From: Echinostoma caproni
Lineage: Eukaryota > Platyhelminthes > Trematoda > Plagiorchiida > Echinostomatidae
Reading direction: 5' to 3'
NCBI GenBank assembly: GCA_900618425.1
Contig: UZAN01040036.1
Location: 27,204-91,203, forward strand
Length of the DNA: 64,000 nucleotides
The notes below the pieces were generated by a model. It was not told the origin of the DNA. It made no database searches and worked only from the letters and a program-made list of their open reading frames with translations. The translations under genes and the position numbers were made by a program. Below, piece by piece: positions 48,870 to 61,356 of this stretch (its first letter is position 1; each line of letters opens with the position of its first letter).

Positions 48870-49400
48870 GTATACAATGGTCGGAGTTAATAAGTAGTAG
48901 GTATTTTTTCCTCAGAGAACAATTGTGTACAGTTAGTAAATATTAAGTCTAAATGCGCAGTCAATCCAGTGGGTAAATTCACAAATTCCACCAGCTCAAG
49001 TGTCGTAAGAAAAACTGCGTCATGTCTATTGTGTTCACCTGCGAATACACACAAAGACAAATCCATTTGAGAAATAAGGTAACATGATGAATTCTCGAAA
49101 CGCATTTGTAATTCTCCGGCGCGTGCATACGGGACCACATAAGCATTTCTGAATACAAGCGAAAAGAAAACACCCAAATATCCGGGTTTTCGGGTTGACA
49201 AACGACGGCTAATCTTGTCTGTTGAGTACACACAGATCATCACCAATCAGGTAGATGCTGCCCAAGACTTGGTAATGTATGTGACAGCACCCGCTTCGCA
49301 ATTTCGATGACTCACAGGACGATAGGCTATATAGGAATTAAAACCATGGATGTGCACAATTCCGTCTTGCAGTTCATCATGTAACCAAAAGAATGTTGAA
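48870..49400 (-). pseudogene. LINE endonuclease domain remnant
   Basis: Three frames together give one endonuclease. The first frame begins WLHDELQDGIVHIHGFN at 49387, matching the TETWL-type motif after the N-terminal strand, and runs to a TGA near 49247. The second frame (49246-48887) has DLSLCVFAGEHNRHDAVFL followed by LTAHLDLIFTN, the GDFN and LDLVFTN motifs of LINE endonucleases. The expected GDFN is degraded to GEHN. Right at its end, in a third frame (about 48888-48874), comes NSDHC, the conserved SDH active-site motif, displaced by a frameshift. The order and spacing are as expected. The protein would nick target DNA to prime reverse transcription, but this copy cannot encode it. Confidence 0.8.
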
Positions 49401-49480
49401 TCATTGATGTGAGCGATTTTTTGTCGTTATTATGCCTGATAGAGGTGAGGGCATCAATTCCCATGGTAATGATCTTAGAT

Positions 49481-51486
49481 TACTGGATAAGATCACTGGA
49501 ATTCCGGAAAGCATCTTCAAAAACCAAGTTTCCATCCTGTCTGATGTTTGCAAACTATTCATTTCACTTCGTTTAGGTTTCGCTTGTAGTTCTCCCGAAG
49601 AAACTGAGCTATTAAAAAGACATGAACAGCTTGCATGTTACCACAAAAGGGTTTCCTATTTCCTGAACTGTACAAGCGTAATGACCTTGAAAATAGTTTA
49701 TTTATCAGTCTTTTGTTTGAATCTGCAAAATGATTTATAAACGTAGAACACTTCTTGAAGAAAAAAGCCTAACCGACGCAAAGACACCCACCTACACAGC
49801 TGTCCTTGCTTCTTTGCTTGGGTCGTTCACGTGCATCGTGCTCTGTACAGGATTCCACAACTCCATCAGATCCTCATCGATTCAGTTCTAAAATCGCATT
49901 CATTAGGTCCGATGAAGAAAAAGTCAACATGGTATTCAGCTTGCAATCAGAATATTAGATAATTGGAGGCAGACATGCGAGCTATTTGTGAAATAAAGTA
50001 GATCGGCAAGCACGGAAAGTGACTGGGTGTGACCGAGATTTCAAAGTGCAACCGTAGATGAACTCGTAATATATGCTGCCCACACTGAACTGCCTTTCAA
50101 AATTTTCATTATCTGACCACTTAATTGTGATATCAGAGTTTTCAGTTTTGAGTAGCTGTATAAGACTCACAATTAGCATCGACTATGTTCAATGACTAAT
50201 TACTTTTGATTTTTTCATAGTCAACATCGCTCCATCAAAATAAGCACTAGAGATATTGATAAACGTCGAGAAATACCCTGGCACTCATAAGGTCTCTTCT
50301 TCCCAACACCATGCCTTTTGAGCCTCAATCACGGGATTAAATACGGTTTTACCCCACGTGTGACAGAACATATCTGTTATAGTATCCATTTATTGCCTCT
50401 ATTAGTCAGCTGCTATTTAAAATTACTACCTACGGACTTCGAAAATGATTGCTGGCGCATCAGTTGTAAGCTCTCGGAAATTCGGCAACAAAACCTAATT
50501 CAATTCTGTTTGTAAAAATGGCTCATAGATATAGTAGAGGTACTGAAAGTTCATGTTATTAATACGATGTGTGCTTTTCTTTACTTTTGAGCACTTTCGC
50601 TAGTGATACAAGGGAATTTCGAACATTGCTGTAGGAGGTAAAGTTCAGAAAAAATGTTAGTCACCCTTGGATATTGATGTACAAGTAAGATAGTGGGAAC
50701 TGAACAACGGAAATCTTTGTGATGATCAACAAATGGCACTGGGCAGCTGTTTCTTCCTGTTTGGGACTTGTCAGAAATGCGTATTTTTTCCCCTATCAGG
50801 ACTCGAACCGCCTGTGAAAAAACCGAATGGGATAATCCAAACATTCACCATATGAACAGAACTAAAATATAGTTCCAAAGTGTGGGGCATGTAACTTGAG
50901 TTCGATCAAAACCTGTAGTGTGCAATCAGGTGAGCGACCTAAGAATCTAAGATGAGACACTCTGGAACGGCATATTTATGAATCAGTAAACTTTAGCAGG
51001 TTGCTTACGGAGATAGAAATGCAAGCTTGAGTCGAGTTACGTAGGGAAGAGAAAAGAGGCACACATTCGACTAAATCGGATTAGTTTTACCGCTACACCT
51101 ATTGTGGTTTTGTTCGAAGTAGCACAGCACAGTGATTTGCCGCTATTCGTGCCAAACAAAATGCGCTTGCTCAATTTCACGTCCAATGAGATTCCTTTTA
51201 CACTAAAATGAACCAAAAACGAGAAAACGGTCCACATGAACCGAAAAACGTTTCTGACGCCACTGTCCACTCCTCTGTTACCAGGTTTTTACAGTGAATC
51301 GTTACCCCGCAGGGTTACTTTGATCTGAAATAGATATTTACAAGGGTTTTCCCGGTAACAGGTGAACGGGTGGGTATGTGATGCATCAAACGTGAAATCA
51401 ACATTCATTTTTATGATTCGGATATGGTGTGTTACAGCATTGTGTACTCAGACAGTTTTGAAAACATATTGGACGGAGCTGTAGCT
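49481..51486. other. No gene recognised apart from the SINE-like copy at 50.8 kb
   Basis: A 102-codon plus frame (49432-49740) begins inside the antisense of the LINE 5' end and runs into unique DNA, so it is unlikely to be coding. Confidence 0.45.
50720..50850 (-). mobile_element. tRNA-derived SINE-like family B, copy 3
   Basis: On the minus strand, GGTTCGAGTCCTG (50808-50796) is a B box. The body that follows, TAGGGGAAAAAATACG then AACAGCTGCCCAGTGCC and TTTGTTGATCATC, is the same module seen at 4.6 and 12.3 kb. The A box is too worn to place with confidence. Confidence 0.5.
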
Positions 51487-51562
51487 GACGCATGCGATAC
51501 GTTTCGCCAATGTACAGGAGCATTATAAAACACCAACTGCGGTTTTATCATGGCATCATCAG
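51487..51562 (-). ncRNA. Hammerhead-like motif (degenerate, stem I not supported)
   Basis: The minus strand contains CTGATGA (51562-51556), a long stem-II region, GAAA (51505-51502), a stem III and a cleavage-type C at 51487. Stem II closes with GCCA/TGGC after one extra T. An inner hairpin ATAAAAC/GTTTTAT lies within its loop. Stem III, ACGTA/TGCGT with loop TCGCA, has four Watson-Crick pairs and one wobble, and is followed by the required UC. Stem I cannot be formed: CAACTTAGTC-side bases do not pair with the bases after the cleavage site. The motif could be a decayed hammerhead such as those carried by Penelope-like elements, or chance. The extra T after CTGATGA also departs from the consensus. 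Confidence 0.35.
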
Positions 51563-52333
51563 GATTGAAATGGAAACGATCCTTTGAATAAATAGCAAAC
51601 GTGAAATCAACAGCTCTCCATGATAGGGAAAACCTTGGTAAAAAATTGTACGAGATACAACAAAAGTTATTTGTTTGATTCCGGGAATTATTATCGGATG
51701 TAGAACTGCAATTCAGCCATACGTCAATCTTTCAAATTCACGCCTTTGCTACATTCTCATCTCTGAAGCCCCAATCGAAGAATACCGCTCAGATAAGGCG
51801 TCATGTCATGTTTTATGTCACACCCGCTGTGCCCATCACTCTGGTTCGCTATCCACTGCAGATACGTTTTACGTCACGTTACATTTTTTGGAGAGGCGGA
51901 GCTATGATAGACTTGAGCGAAAAATCCACAGACAAAAAGCATAAAAAGAATAATTTGAATACAGTTAAGCGATGGCGATAGAAATCAGCATGTGGTGCCA
52001 GCCGGCCTTTTTGGGCACCGTCGGGAGACAGCAGAATCTCCTTCAGATTTGAGGTGGTAGAAAGGTAACACCTATATTGGGCTGTTTGTGGTTCAACTAT
52101 TCTACTGAACCCAAGCAACGAATCCGTTGTTTCTTTTGTGATTACGAATCACAGAAAACCGTCTCTGAGGCCTGATAAATTGCTCACTGATATCTACTTT
52201 GTTGAGCATACACTAACGTCTAATTGGCAAAAGCTGTTGAAAACTTTAATGATTACGGATCTAGTGTAGCATGAACTTGTAAATGGACTCAGTCAAATTT
52301 AGTTATCATTTGTTTGGCACTATTTTAATTAAG

Positions 52334-52427
52334 AAGTTACCCAAACTTGTTATTCTTATCAGAATTTATTGATAAAAAAGCGCTCGATAATTAGTATTTG
52401 AGCGCTTTGCCGCCAAGTTACCCAAAC
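52334..52427. repeat. Hairpin between 13-bp direct repeats
   Basis: AAGTTACCCAAAC occurs at 52334-52346 and again at 52415-52427. Between them AAAGCGCTC (52377-52385) and GAGCGCTTT (52400-52408) form a nine-pair stem with a 14-base AT-rich loop. The arrangement looks like a small insertion bounded by a target-site duplication, or replication slippage around a hairpin. No coding frame is present. Confidence 0.75.
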
Positions 52428-55400
52428 AAATCAAAATCGAAATCCTTGATATGTTAAAACCCGAAGAGAATGGTAGCCGGATCGATTTTATGGACTTTCG
52501 AGGACCTTAATTCAGTAAATCAGACCTTGCGTCTTCTAGTAATGATCCCGCTGTGCGCAATACCGAATATACTCTATCAACAAAGTATATATACTGAATC
52601 TAGCTTCTACACCACTACTGTAAAGCATACAATAGGGTTGTGTAAGCCCCCTGCTCCCCCATAATTAAGTGAAGCTTCTTCAAGAGATGGCCTAATGGAT
52701 GCACTACATGATAACATTTTCTCGAAAGGGAGGAGAATGAGAATAAAACCATAATTTATCCTCGAATCAGTCGGGTGATTTTTGGGGGCTCTTTGTTTTC
52801 ATGATTATATATTACCCCGGCTACGGGACTCACTCATTCTTTTGTCCTGAGCAACATACGTCGACTGCGTTTGATTTTGAACACAAGAGTAATGACAAGA
52901 CAACCTATCAGCCATTTGAAATTTCGATCAGTATAATCATATCTTAAACTCCGAACTAGAAATATTGGGTTGCAGACAATTGTTAGCGAAGTGTCAGTTT
53001 TCACGCATTACTGTGCATACTTCACCCCAGTTATTGAATGCATGAAACAATGTAAATTATTTTGCTTTAACCTGCTATATCGAACACACCGGTCAATCAT
53101 GGGCTGTCTGATCGTTGATGGGACTTTTGTTTAAAAATGTATTGGGACTTAAGTGAACAATGCGGTGGGAATTACTAAGAAGCCGACGCATGGTATAATA
53201 TTTAACTCGTGGCAACTGGCGTATACAAAATTGTATCCAAGCAAACGAATAGGGGAATATAAAGATAATTCCAAGAACATCATGCGCATCATCGTCGTGA
53301 TACTTTGTTAAGCTTATTGTAAAATAATTTATCTTTTAGCACTAGAAGATGATCTGGATTACAATTTCTGCTCTTTCTGAAGATACTACACTTATTCGTT
53401 GGCTAAACTCAAATTGACGTGGTAAAATATGTAATAATCGAGCATTTTCGTTTCACCCACAGTAAATATATAAACGTTCGTACGTGATCTCTGGCGTTGT
53501 TCTAAGCAGCACATTCTGCCATTTCTATTCATCACATGTTAATTGTTGTAGTTCAGTGGGAGTGGGATGGTTCCGATAACAATGAAATGACGACTGACTT
53601 CGATCAATATGGAGAGATAGAGGATGGTGTGCGTGAAGCTGAAACGCGATGCACAATTGAAGAGAGAGCCTCCTACACAAGCAAGTAAAAACCACTGACT
53701 AATTTCGAACAGAATAAACAAAAACAAACTTTCTCATCAAGCAAACCACGTTTGAGTTCATCAAAGATCAAAAATAGTGGATAATAACCCGGTAGACTGA
53801 TCTGGTTCATATCGCATTGCACTTGTGCAAATTTGAATAGATGAGGAGAGATAAGAAAAGCAATAATGACCAACTGTTCTTTTTGTTTTCGGTAGACGGA
53901 TATTTTTAATTCTTATGCGAGCTCCAAAAGTGAATGTGCATTCCACTGACCACTGGACATCAATTTTTCAATGCTATTGATCCATATTGTTTATTTCTTT
54001 GTTCGATAAAATCCTATTCAAGGATTAACAGAAGAAAAGGCTAATTTGAAGCAGAAATCATGCTTGATCACAAACAGCAACATTAATTAGTTCAATTGAT
54101 TAACAGGTTTTGTTATGCTGATACGTCTGTAACAACCACTTTCCTGATTTGTTTGTCCTTGAGAAGACTGGTCTGCGTTCCATAACGTTCGTAACTCTGT
54201 TGGTCCTCTGACGACAAAATTAGGAAATCTGCATCCATGAGACGCACTGTTGCCGTGACTCATTGAGCAATTTTTCCGAGCATTGCATGAAATCACATAG
54301 TGAAGCATTCGAAAGTTTGTTGAGCAACTGTTGCCAAGCTACAGAAAATAAAGTGGGCCGTAATCCCGCCAGATCAAAGTAATTGAAACAGAATGTTTTT
54401 TATCTTTTCCGTTAGAGTTAGCAAAACAGTTACCGTCTGGAAACTGTTTATTTAATGCAGGTTAGCTCAAATGGGCCTGATCAACTCGTGGCCCATAGAG
54501 CAAATGAAAGAGCGAAGTTCAATCAACAGCAGATTGATCGATCAATTAGAATCAGAGAAAGTGTATGTGACATGTTTGTCTGTGAGCCACGCCAATGACT
54601 TTTCATGAAGATTTCGCAACTGATGAATGAGACAGATTCCTCGATAGAAACTAATCTGCTTTTATAAGGATCACAAAGGATGGAACGAATTACTACTTTT
54701 AGCCGCATCATATTCCCCTACGTGGTTTGATCTTCAGGCGTGCATCTTTGATAACAAGACCATAGTGCCTTCTTGGTGCGTTTGCCCAATCATGTTCTTG
54801 GGTTATTCACGGTTGGTTCTACCTAACACGTCTTCCTGAATTTAACTGGCTTATCCAGGGAGCACGACAAATTTTGTTGAATATTATTTTTACCAATTAT
54901 GGCATTTTCGAACTAATATTCTCAAAGTCATTTGCTCATTCATCAGCAATAATCCAATACATATAGTAGTTTACAAAAAATTAGGTTTCACTCCTAACTG
55001 GATGCACGATTACTGGCATACTTCAAATAATTTGTTACGCCCCATTGAATAGCTACGTTTTGCAAGTGAAAAAGCTAGAAAGATTCCTGACGGACTTATT
55101 CAGAGAGAAGAGTCCTTCATCAACTGGAAGCTGATAAACATTCGTCAAAACATTGTATCTGTAACCATGGTCTCAAAGTGTGAAATCTGCTGCTTGGGCT
55201 GACAATGTAGATATTTCTGATCGGAATAATCCCCTGTAACGAATGCTTTGTTCAATTTCACTGGGAGCACTTCAGCCGGTAAAGTTATCAAAAATCCGGA
55301 CTGGTAAACTGGTCCATTACATAAAGAGTAGGCATAAATATCAACGTTTATACCTGCCCAAAAATACCATGCAGCAGAAGTTTCTTCTTTTCCAGTCCAT

Positions 55401-57389
55401 ATTCGAAGTAACTATCAAACCATTAATAGATACTTTTAAACTTTCGCTTGTCTGCTTGCTAGTGACTTATTAATCCCAATGCGAAAGAAACGATTTTATC
55501 GCTTGAAACGCTATCCACCAACAAGGGGATTGGAGGGTGTGGAAAAAAAACTCGTAGACGTTCGGAAAATGCCATTTATTGCGGCTGATCAAACAAGGCA
55601 CATTGACATCCTGATCACGTGATCTAGCATTGTGTAAATGCAATGTTAGTATTTTGCCCACTGTGATGCTACGGGTAATACTCTTAGTGGCATTCAATTT
55701 TCACTACAGGCTGCACGTTTGCCAAAGAGTAAAATTCTGTGATTGTTCAAATATTTGCGGTTATTTTGTGTAAATATGCTTCGTAGTTTTGTCGTGTTAC
55801 AAACAACTCAATATTCATGATATGATAATATCCATGTTTGTGCCAAATGATTTAAGATAGGAGGTATACCACAAACAATGTTTGGGTAAAACTTGACTAA
55901 TCAGATGGTATTATTTTGTTCTACCCCAGTAAGCACACGATTAAAAGACCGAAGCAAAGCTATTTTGATTGTAATTGTGGTGATGCCAAGTAAAGAAACA
56001 TGTTTCTTTATCAAGATGTTTTTTAATGTTCTAATAATCAACACCACAACGTAGCCCAACTAAGATTTCAAATACGTAAATGCTGAATCACAAATTGTAG
56101 TGCTTGATGCATTCATTCAAGGTATACCGATTGAGGCATAATACTGAAGATAATCTTCGCGACTTCTCAAGATACAGAAGCGCAATTCCTATAACAAAAT
56201 TCTTTCCAGGATGTCGTTGGACATGGCGCGCACCAGATAATCGAGAGAGCTGAATGGATTTCAGCCCCTTCCACTTATTGCTTTGGTTTGTGTTCAGTCG
56301 GTAATTCCATCCCGGGAATCAGGATTAAACCACTAGAGGTCAGTATTGATTTACTTTCAATGGTTGCTACCTCAACTTGAGGATAAACTCTATTCATCCA
56401 CGAGCACACCAAATAATCATATTGTTCAATCAATCCTCCAGATGTAGAGGTTCTTAAATAAAATGCCGGTTCAAGACTTTGGATGTTCTAAGATAGCCAA
56501 TCTGTTACGTACGGCAGAATTGATTTTGAACAAAGAGAAGCGGGAGAATGCAGAACGTAGAATGTTTGTTTTGTAGCGATTGAATGACGAAACTCAGAAT
56601 TGTGCAACGAGCTGTGGATCTGCAAATTTTGGCTAGCTACTTGAAATACTTAAATGTTATCAAAGCAGAATATGTTTAAAGTCTAAACATTCAGAAATGA
56701 TAACCAAGAGTTTCAGATGTAATTGGTTGCATACTATATTTTTTCAAGACTACTAAGTGCGTTACTCTTGGAGAAATCACAGCGAACTGACCAGACTCTT
56801 TCACTTGCGGTTGTTCGAATAGAACGGCTAGCGTTAAATCAGACTCTCATATTACTCAAATGAAATCCGTGCCCAAAAGACTACAAGCAACCGTCTCTCA
56901 AAATGAGCAATCATTAGGAATCATGTGATGCAGTCTTAAATAAATTTATGGTGTAATCAATTACGTCTAAAACTCCTGATCATTATTACTGTATGTCTAC
57001 ACTTTAAACATTTTCTGTCTTCGATAATCTTTAAGTGTCTAAGCGGTTGTTATGGTGTAAACTCCCCTCATCTTTCAAGTAGCTAGCTAAACTTTGCAGA
57101 TCCACAGCTCGTTGCACAATCCTTAGTTTTATCATTCAATCGCTATAAAACAAAAAGATTTTATTTTATTTCATGAAATTTTGACTCCCTAGCTTCAGGC
57201 ATTTTTAACGGGATAATAATTAGGAATCATGTACTGCACACCAAACTGCAGGATGTATTGTTCCACTCAAAGTTCAAATTCACGCTCAAACGCTATTATC
57301 CTACTAAGTTACGTATTTAACTTTTACTTTGGAAAATTTACCCTTCGAACCACGTTTGTGCAGTTTGAAGCAATTGGTCGGTATGTCTT
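52428..57389. other. No gene recognised
   Basis: Nearly 5 kb of AT-rich sequence with frames of at most 76 codons. No RNA gene or repeat could be supported. Confidence 0.5.
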
Positions 57390-57480
57390 GATAAACGTCT
57401 ATGGTTCATGTGATTCACAAGTGATTTACGTCAAGATCACATCCCCGCAGATGCTGGGTTAGAATCCCTCTGGGGTCTTT
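57390..57480 (+). repeat. Possible tRNA-like module
   Basis: GGGTTAGAATCCCTC (57456-57470) resembles a B box plus the 3' side of a T stem. ATGGTTCATGTG about 55 bases upstream could be a worn A-box region. No cloverleaf is convincing, so this is listed at low confidence. Confidence 0.25.
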
Positions 57481-57757
57481 TGAAATTAGCCTCTTTATAA
57501 CAGTATTTTTAAACTTTGATTCTAAACCCGTTTAACTAATGAACGATACAATTATTATCAAAACTGATTGCTCAAATTCATTCAAAGCAGCCACGTAAGA
57601 AGGAGTGTTGTTAAATTGAAAATTTATATCATTTAGAACAAATTACTCAAACCACAGTACCAATGCCTTTCGAATGGTTGCAGATGAACTCATCCTGGAA
57701 AGCTATTATCATAAAAATCAAAGTTTTTACACGTTCAATAAAAACTGAGAGATTTAC

Positions 57758-57857
57758 TTCATTCCATTTAACCTGTTCGCCGAGTTTGGCCATTTTTTGC
57801 AAACGCTTCATCGCCAGCCTAGGGCACATCATCCGTTCTTGTGAAGTATTTCATTTA
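57758..57857. repeat. Dispersed repeat family C, copy 2
   Basis: Same orientation as the copy at 39.87 kb. It contains GTTCGCCGAGTTTGGCCATT, TTTGCAAACGCTTCATCGCC and GGGCACATCATC. The middle differs by several substitutions and a few short indels. A possible third, shorter copy lies at 40838-40895. Confidence 0.65.
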
Positions 57858-60011
57858 TACTACCTAGGCGGTGCATATCCTAAGCGAACACATGCTGATT
57901 CAATCCGTGGATGAAATGTAGATAGTCGTGATGAACCTTCAAGTCTAACCAAGCATTAGCCGGTTACCTACATTGGTGGTGCAAACTAAACTCTGCCACC
58001 TATTTTGGATGTGCTGGAAACTGCTAAATCCCATCCCAGGTCGACCAAAAGGAAAGAGCATTCTTTTACCAAATGTTATTTCCGAGGTTTGAAAGCGAGT
58101 GGGCTCGCGGAATGTACACTACCGAGGATTCACGCCCAGAACAACGCAACGGTTCAGAAATTGTCTAGTAAGATTCAGTGATGACTGGCACGTGGACAGT
58201 GAATGACAAATTCATCGTCACAGCAGACGGAGTGATCTTCGAAGTTCACACAAACAACCTATCTACGTTCAGACTGTCATCCGAATTAAAAGTCCTTGTT
58301 TAGCTACAGCTCACACTAGCGTACATGTCCGGAAGTCCAGGTTAATCAAAAGGAAGTTAGTCAAATTGTTATCAGCACCGTGTTTAGTTATAAACTCAGA
58401 TAAAGGACCGCAATTCCAACTGTGTCCACAATCGTGTTGGACTATTTCCACCGGTGCATATCAATGATTTTGCATGCCAGTTTTAAAAACGTATACTTGG
58501 AAAAGGAATATGTTTGCTTTACGTATTTCTGATCTGAATTGAATCTTTGCTCTGTTTATGAAACCGCTAAAGACTGAAACAATTGTCCGAGGTTTTCTAG
58601 CTTATTGTTCCACATTTTGTTTTCAATGTAAATTAAGATTTTTATTCGTTATTATTATTATTATTTTAGGTTGAACGTCAAAAATTTCCATAGTGTATTC
58701 GGATACATTGACACATTTTTACATGCTCCCAATTTATGGCCATTTTTATCTTCACGGTCTAATACACTGCTCAACGTAATTCGCTTCGGACGGCCACTTA
58801 ATTGCCCATCGTTTGTCTTCGTGTGTCTTGCCAAATGCACCCTGTCTCACGCTTTCTCTCTCTGTCTCTCGAGGTTCATGTTACATAACAATACACGTTG
58901 TATTGTACACTAACACAATACTGCAAGCTATGGTGGGAGGCCGGATGATGTGATAATCCAAGAGCTCTGGCCAGCACAATACATGCCGTTACACATGGAA
59001 TGTTCCCGTTCTTGCCCACAATCACTGTTGCTCAATACGGCCGTTCTTGTCATTCAAAGCGTTCCCGAATCCATGAATGCATTCAATCTAATTTTATGTG
59101 CGTCTATTGCGCGGTGAGGAAAGGAGGTAGAATTAATCCGCGCATCTACTTTGAAGGGTGTTTTTACACAGGTATCAAGTTTGTGTACTCTTTTGTGAAG
59201 CGTAGCTTAAAAACAGAACAACTGGTTTTAACCACCTTTGCGTCGTTGAAACACAATCGTGAACAAAATGGAAGATTGGTTTTATGTCAGCTAATTTCTT
59301 GGTTCTAATTTTTCATAACTAATTTCCGGTCATTTTGCACTTCAATCACGTAAATGTATCACAATGGCGCAGAATATCTCAATTGAGACACAATGGAAAT
59401 GGATGTGTGCAAGTTGCTTCAAACTCTCCATGTTGACCTTTTGAAAATAAATGAAACACGTTGTATGAGGCTGATGGTGTGAGATCGCCAGACCCTCGTA
59501 TAATCAAAAAGTTACAAGGTAGCATTTATACAAACGGATAAAACCATTTAATACTGTTTGCTTAAGCGCGTAAGTCAGGATCAGTGAAGACATATGGAAT
59601 TATTTGTCCGATGAAAATTTAAGACTAATCAGACAAGATTTTAATTTAAAATGCTCAGATTGATTTACTACCAACAAAGATATAGCATCACATCAACTGT
59701 CGGTTGATTTTATGTGCGTCGATACATTTTGAAAAATCCATAATAATGTTTGCTCCCGGTTTAAAGGTTTGCCGTTTGATCTCCGGCCCTGACACAAACG
59801 TGTTGAGCAATTCTACCGAAAACAATGTCCGGTTATATCTGTTAGTCATCACAATAATCCATCACATCTTAAATGCATTCGCCTTTGAGGGGCTGACTAA
59901 CTTTCGAGAATGAAAGTTGATACCCGAAGTGTATGTCAGTTTGTGTGGACTATACAAGATAATCCGGCATTTAATTACAGTTTATTTTTGGTTGATTGAT
60001 GTAAATTTCAG
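57858..60011. other. No gene recognised; possible intron upstream of the 60-kb exon candidate
   Basis: GC-richer sequence at 57.96-58.35 kb gives broken coding-like translations on the plus strand, with stops, that match nothing I can name. A 102-codon frame lies at 59000-59308. Confidence 0.4.
58649..58665. repeat. (ATT)5 microsatellite
   Basis: Five ATT units followed by TTTTAGG. Confidence 0.8.
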
Positions 60012-60376
60012 AAATTGATTTGAACGGGGTTTCATCAATGTTGTCAAACAAATACCAGTTGTCTGACTCATTGTTCATTTACCAGAATTTGTTCGTTCCA
60101 TCTGTTTTAGTCTTCAGAAGTATCCACCCTGTAATTATTACACTACCCGTTTTAGTCTGGAATGAGCCAAGGTTTGAAAATCAGACAGAAACTTTGGAGC
60201 AATACTTGTTCAGTTTGGTTGAAGGTCAAACAGTTTGTGTCAGAAATTATTATTCACTTGAAAAGAACATGAATGAATCATTCCGTTTAGAACATTCCAG
60301 TTCAGAGTTTGGCAAGATCAATAGAATACGGCTCCCATGTTACTTCGTCGAAGACCAACAGAATGGAAAAATTTAG
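60012..60376 (+). CDS. Candidate 3' terminal exon, unrecognised protein
   Basis: The sequence TGTAAATTTCAG immediately before 60012 is a good 3' splice site after a T-rich tract, and the only frame stop upstream lies inside the proposed intron. From there 121 codons run to TAG at 60374-60376. Segments include MLSNKYQLSDSLFIYQNLF, VFRSIHPVIITLPVLVWNEP and RFENQTETLEQYLFSLVEGQ. A hydrophobic stretch around residues 25-50 and three NxS/T-type sites could suit an extracellular protein, but no family was recognised. Upstream partners were not identified. Short frames at 59000-59308 and 59704-59913 on the same strand could belong or be chance. Confidence 0.25.
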
Positions 60377-60873
60377 ACACTTCTGCACAAGCATTTCACC
60401 ATGTGTTCCAACCCTTTTCGATCTCTTTGATGGCAATAGATGAATTTAGTTGACGGGATTCATGAATCATCAGCGTTTTGGTAACTGCTGTCAACAACTG
60501 ACATCAGTTGTTTTTGCGGTCAAGTTGAGATCATAAGAATGCATGACACGAGAACAGAAACTGATGACTCGCCTAGCAACTAACCAAGACAAATGCTATC
60601 CTCTGTTCTTCTAACGGGCCATGAAGTTGTCGCTTACGGTATTCAAAACATGCCAATCTTATTCGATGCTGCCTCATTTAGGACCGGCGATTTATTTAAA
60701 CTTTTACGAAACAACATTGACATTTGTTATGGTATAAATACTTTTGTACGAGGAAAAGGGAACAAATGTAAAGCACACAGAATTGTTCTGCATCCTTAAG
60801 ATGACACTGTTCTCCCTCGAAGGACCGCGTGCGATTTTCAATCGATCAACTTTCCATGTTCCACTTGGTAAGC

Positions 60874-60890
60874 CGCCCCGCCCCCCCCCC
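60874..60890. repeat. C-rich tract
   Basis: GCCCCGCC runs into eight more C. It is part of an open frame on both strands, which explains the low-complexity proline/glycine runs predicted there. Confidence 0.8.
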
Positions 60891-61356
60891 ACCCTGCCCA
60901 ATTTATGTGATATGTTCAACTGGGTTGAAATACCTTTTCTTTCACGATGAACAGACACTGTGAACTGTGTTCATATTCAATTTATTGTGTCTGTGTTTTG
61001 GGGAATATTTAAATGAATCTTATTTTTGTGTAGGAATTTTTCGCAGTGCAAAGTCAACTCCAGTGATAATGTTTTTGCAAACGCGCGGCAAAAGATTGCA
61101 CCTCTCAATTTCGAGCATATATTTGTGCATATGATGTTGCATAAAACTGCATCATCTCTTTGACTGTACTGCCCTAAATATTCTGATAGATGTCCGTGTG
61201 AAAAGAGCAATGTCTATGACCATGGCATCATTTTTTCCTTATTTTGTTTGTATCTTTACTTCCTTTTACTGAATAGATAATGATATAATTTTCAGGGAGG
61301 GAAAGTGTCCAGTCAAAGGATGGGCATAATACATATAGTTGGGAAAGTCAAACGGT

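Larger units (their letters stand above)
46955..49480 (-). mobile_element. CR1-type LINE, decayed, near-complete ORF2 region
   Basis: Read on the minus strand, consecutive fragments in shifting frames match the order of a CR1-clade non-LTR retrotransposon ORF2. First comes an apurinic-like endonuclease (49.4-48.87 kb), then a pre-RT linker, then reverse transcriptase (48.34-47.34 kb), and finally the C-terminal region (47.3-46.96 kb) with phrases such as TTNLPPLYLK and ISRLLVEPQKVVNE. There are at least six in-frame stops and several frameshifts, so it is a dead copy. The 5' end appears to stop near the start of the endonuclease, which fits the 5' truncation typical of LINEs. Clade assignment is from recalled family motifs, not a search. 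No promoter or 5' UTR is recognisable. Confidence 0.85.

Noticed and set aside
57960..58400. Plus-strand translation with a phrase loosely like a retrovirus-type integrase
   Set aside because: The resemblance is a few residues only, with stops between; no zinc-finger or DDE spacing can be shown.
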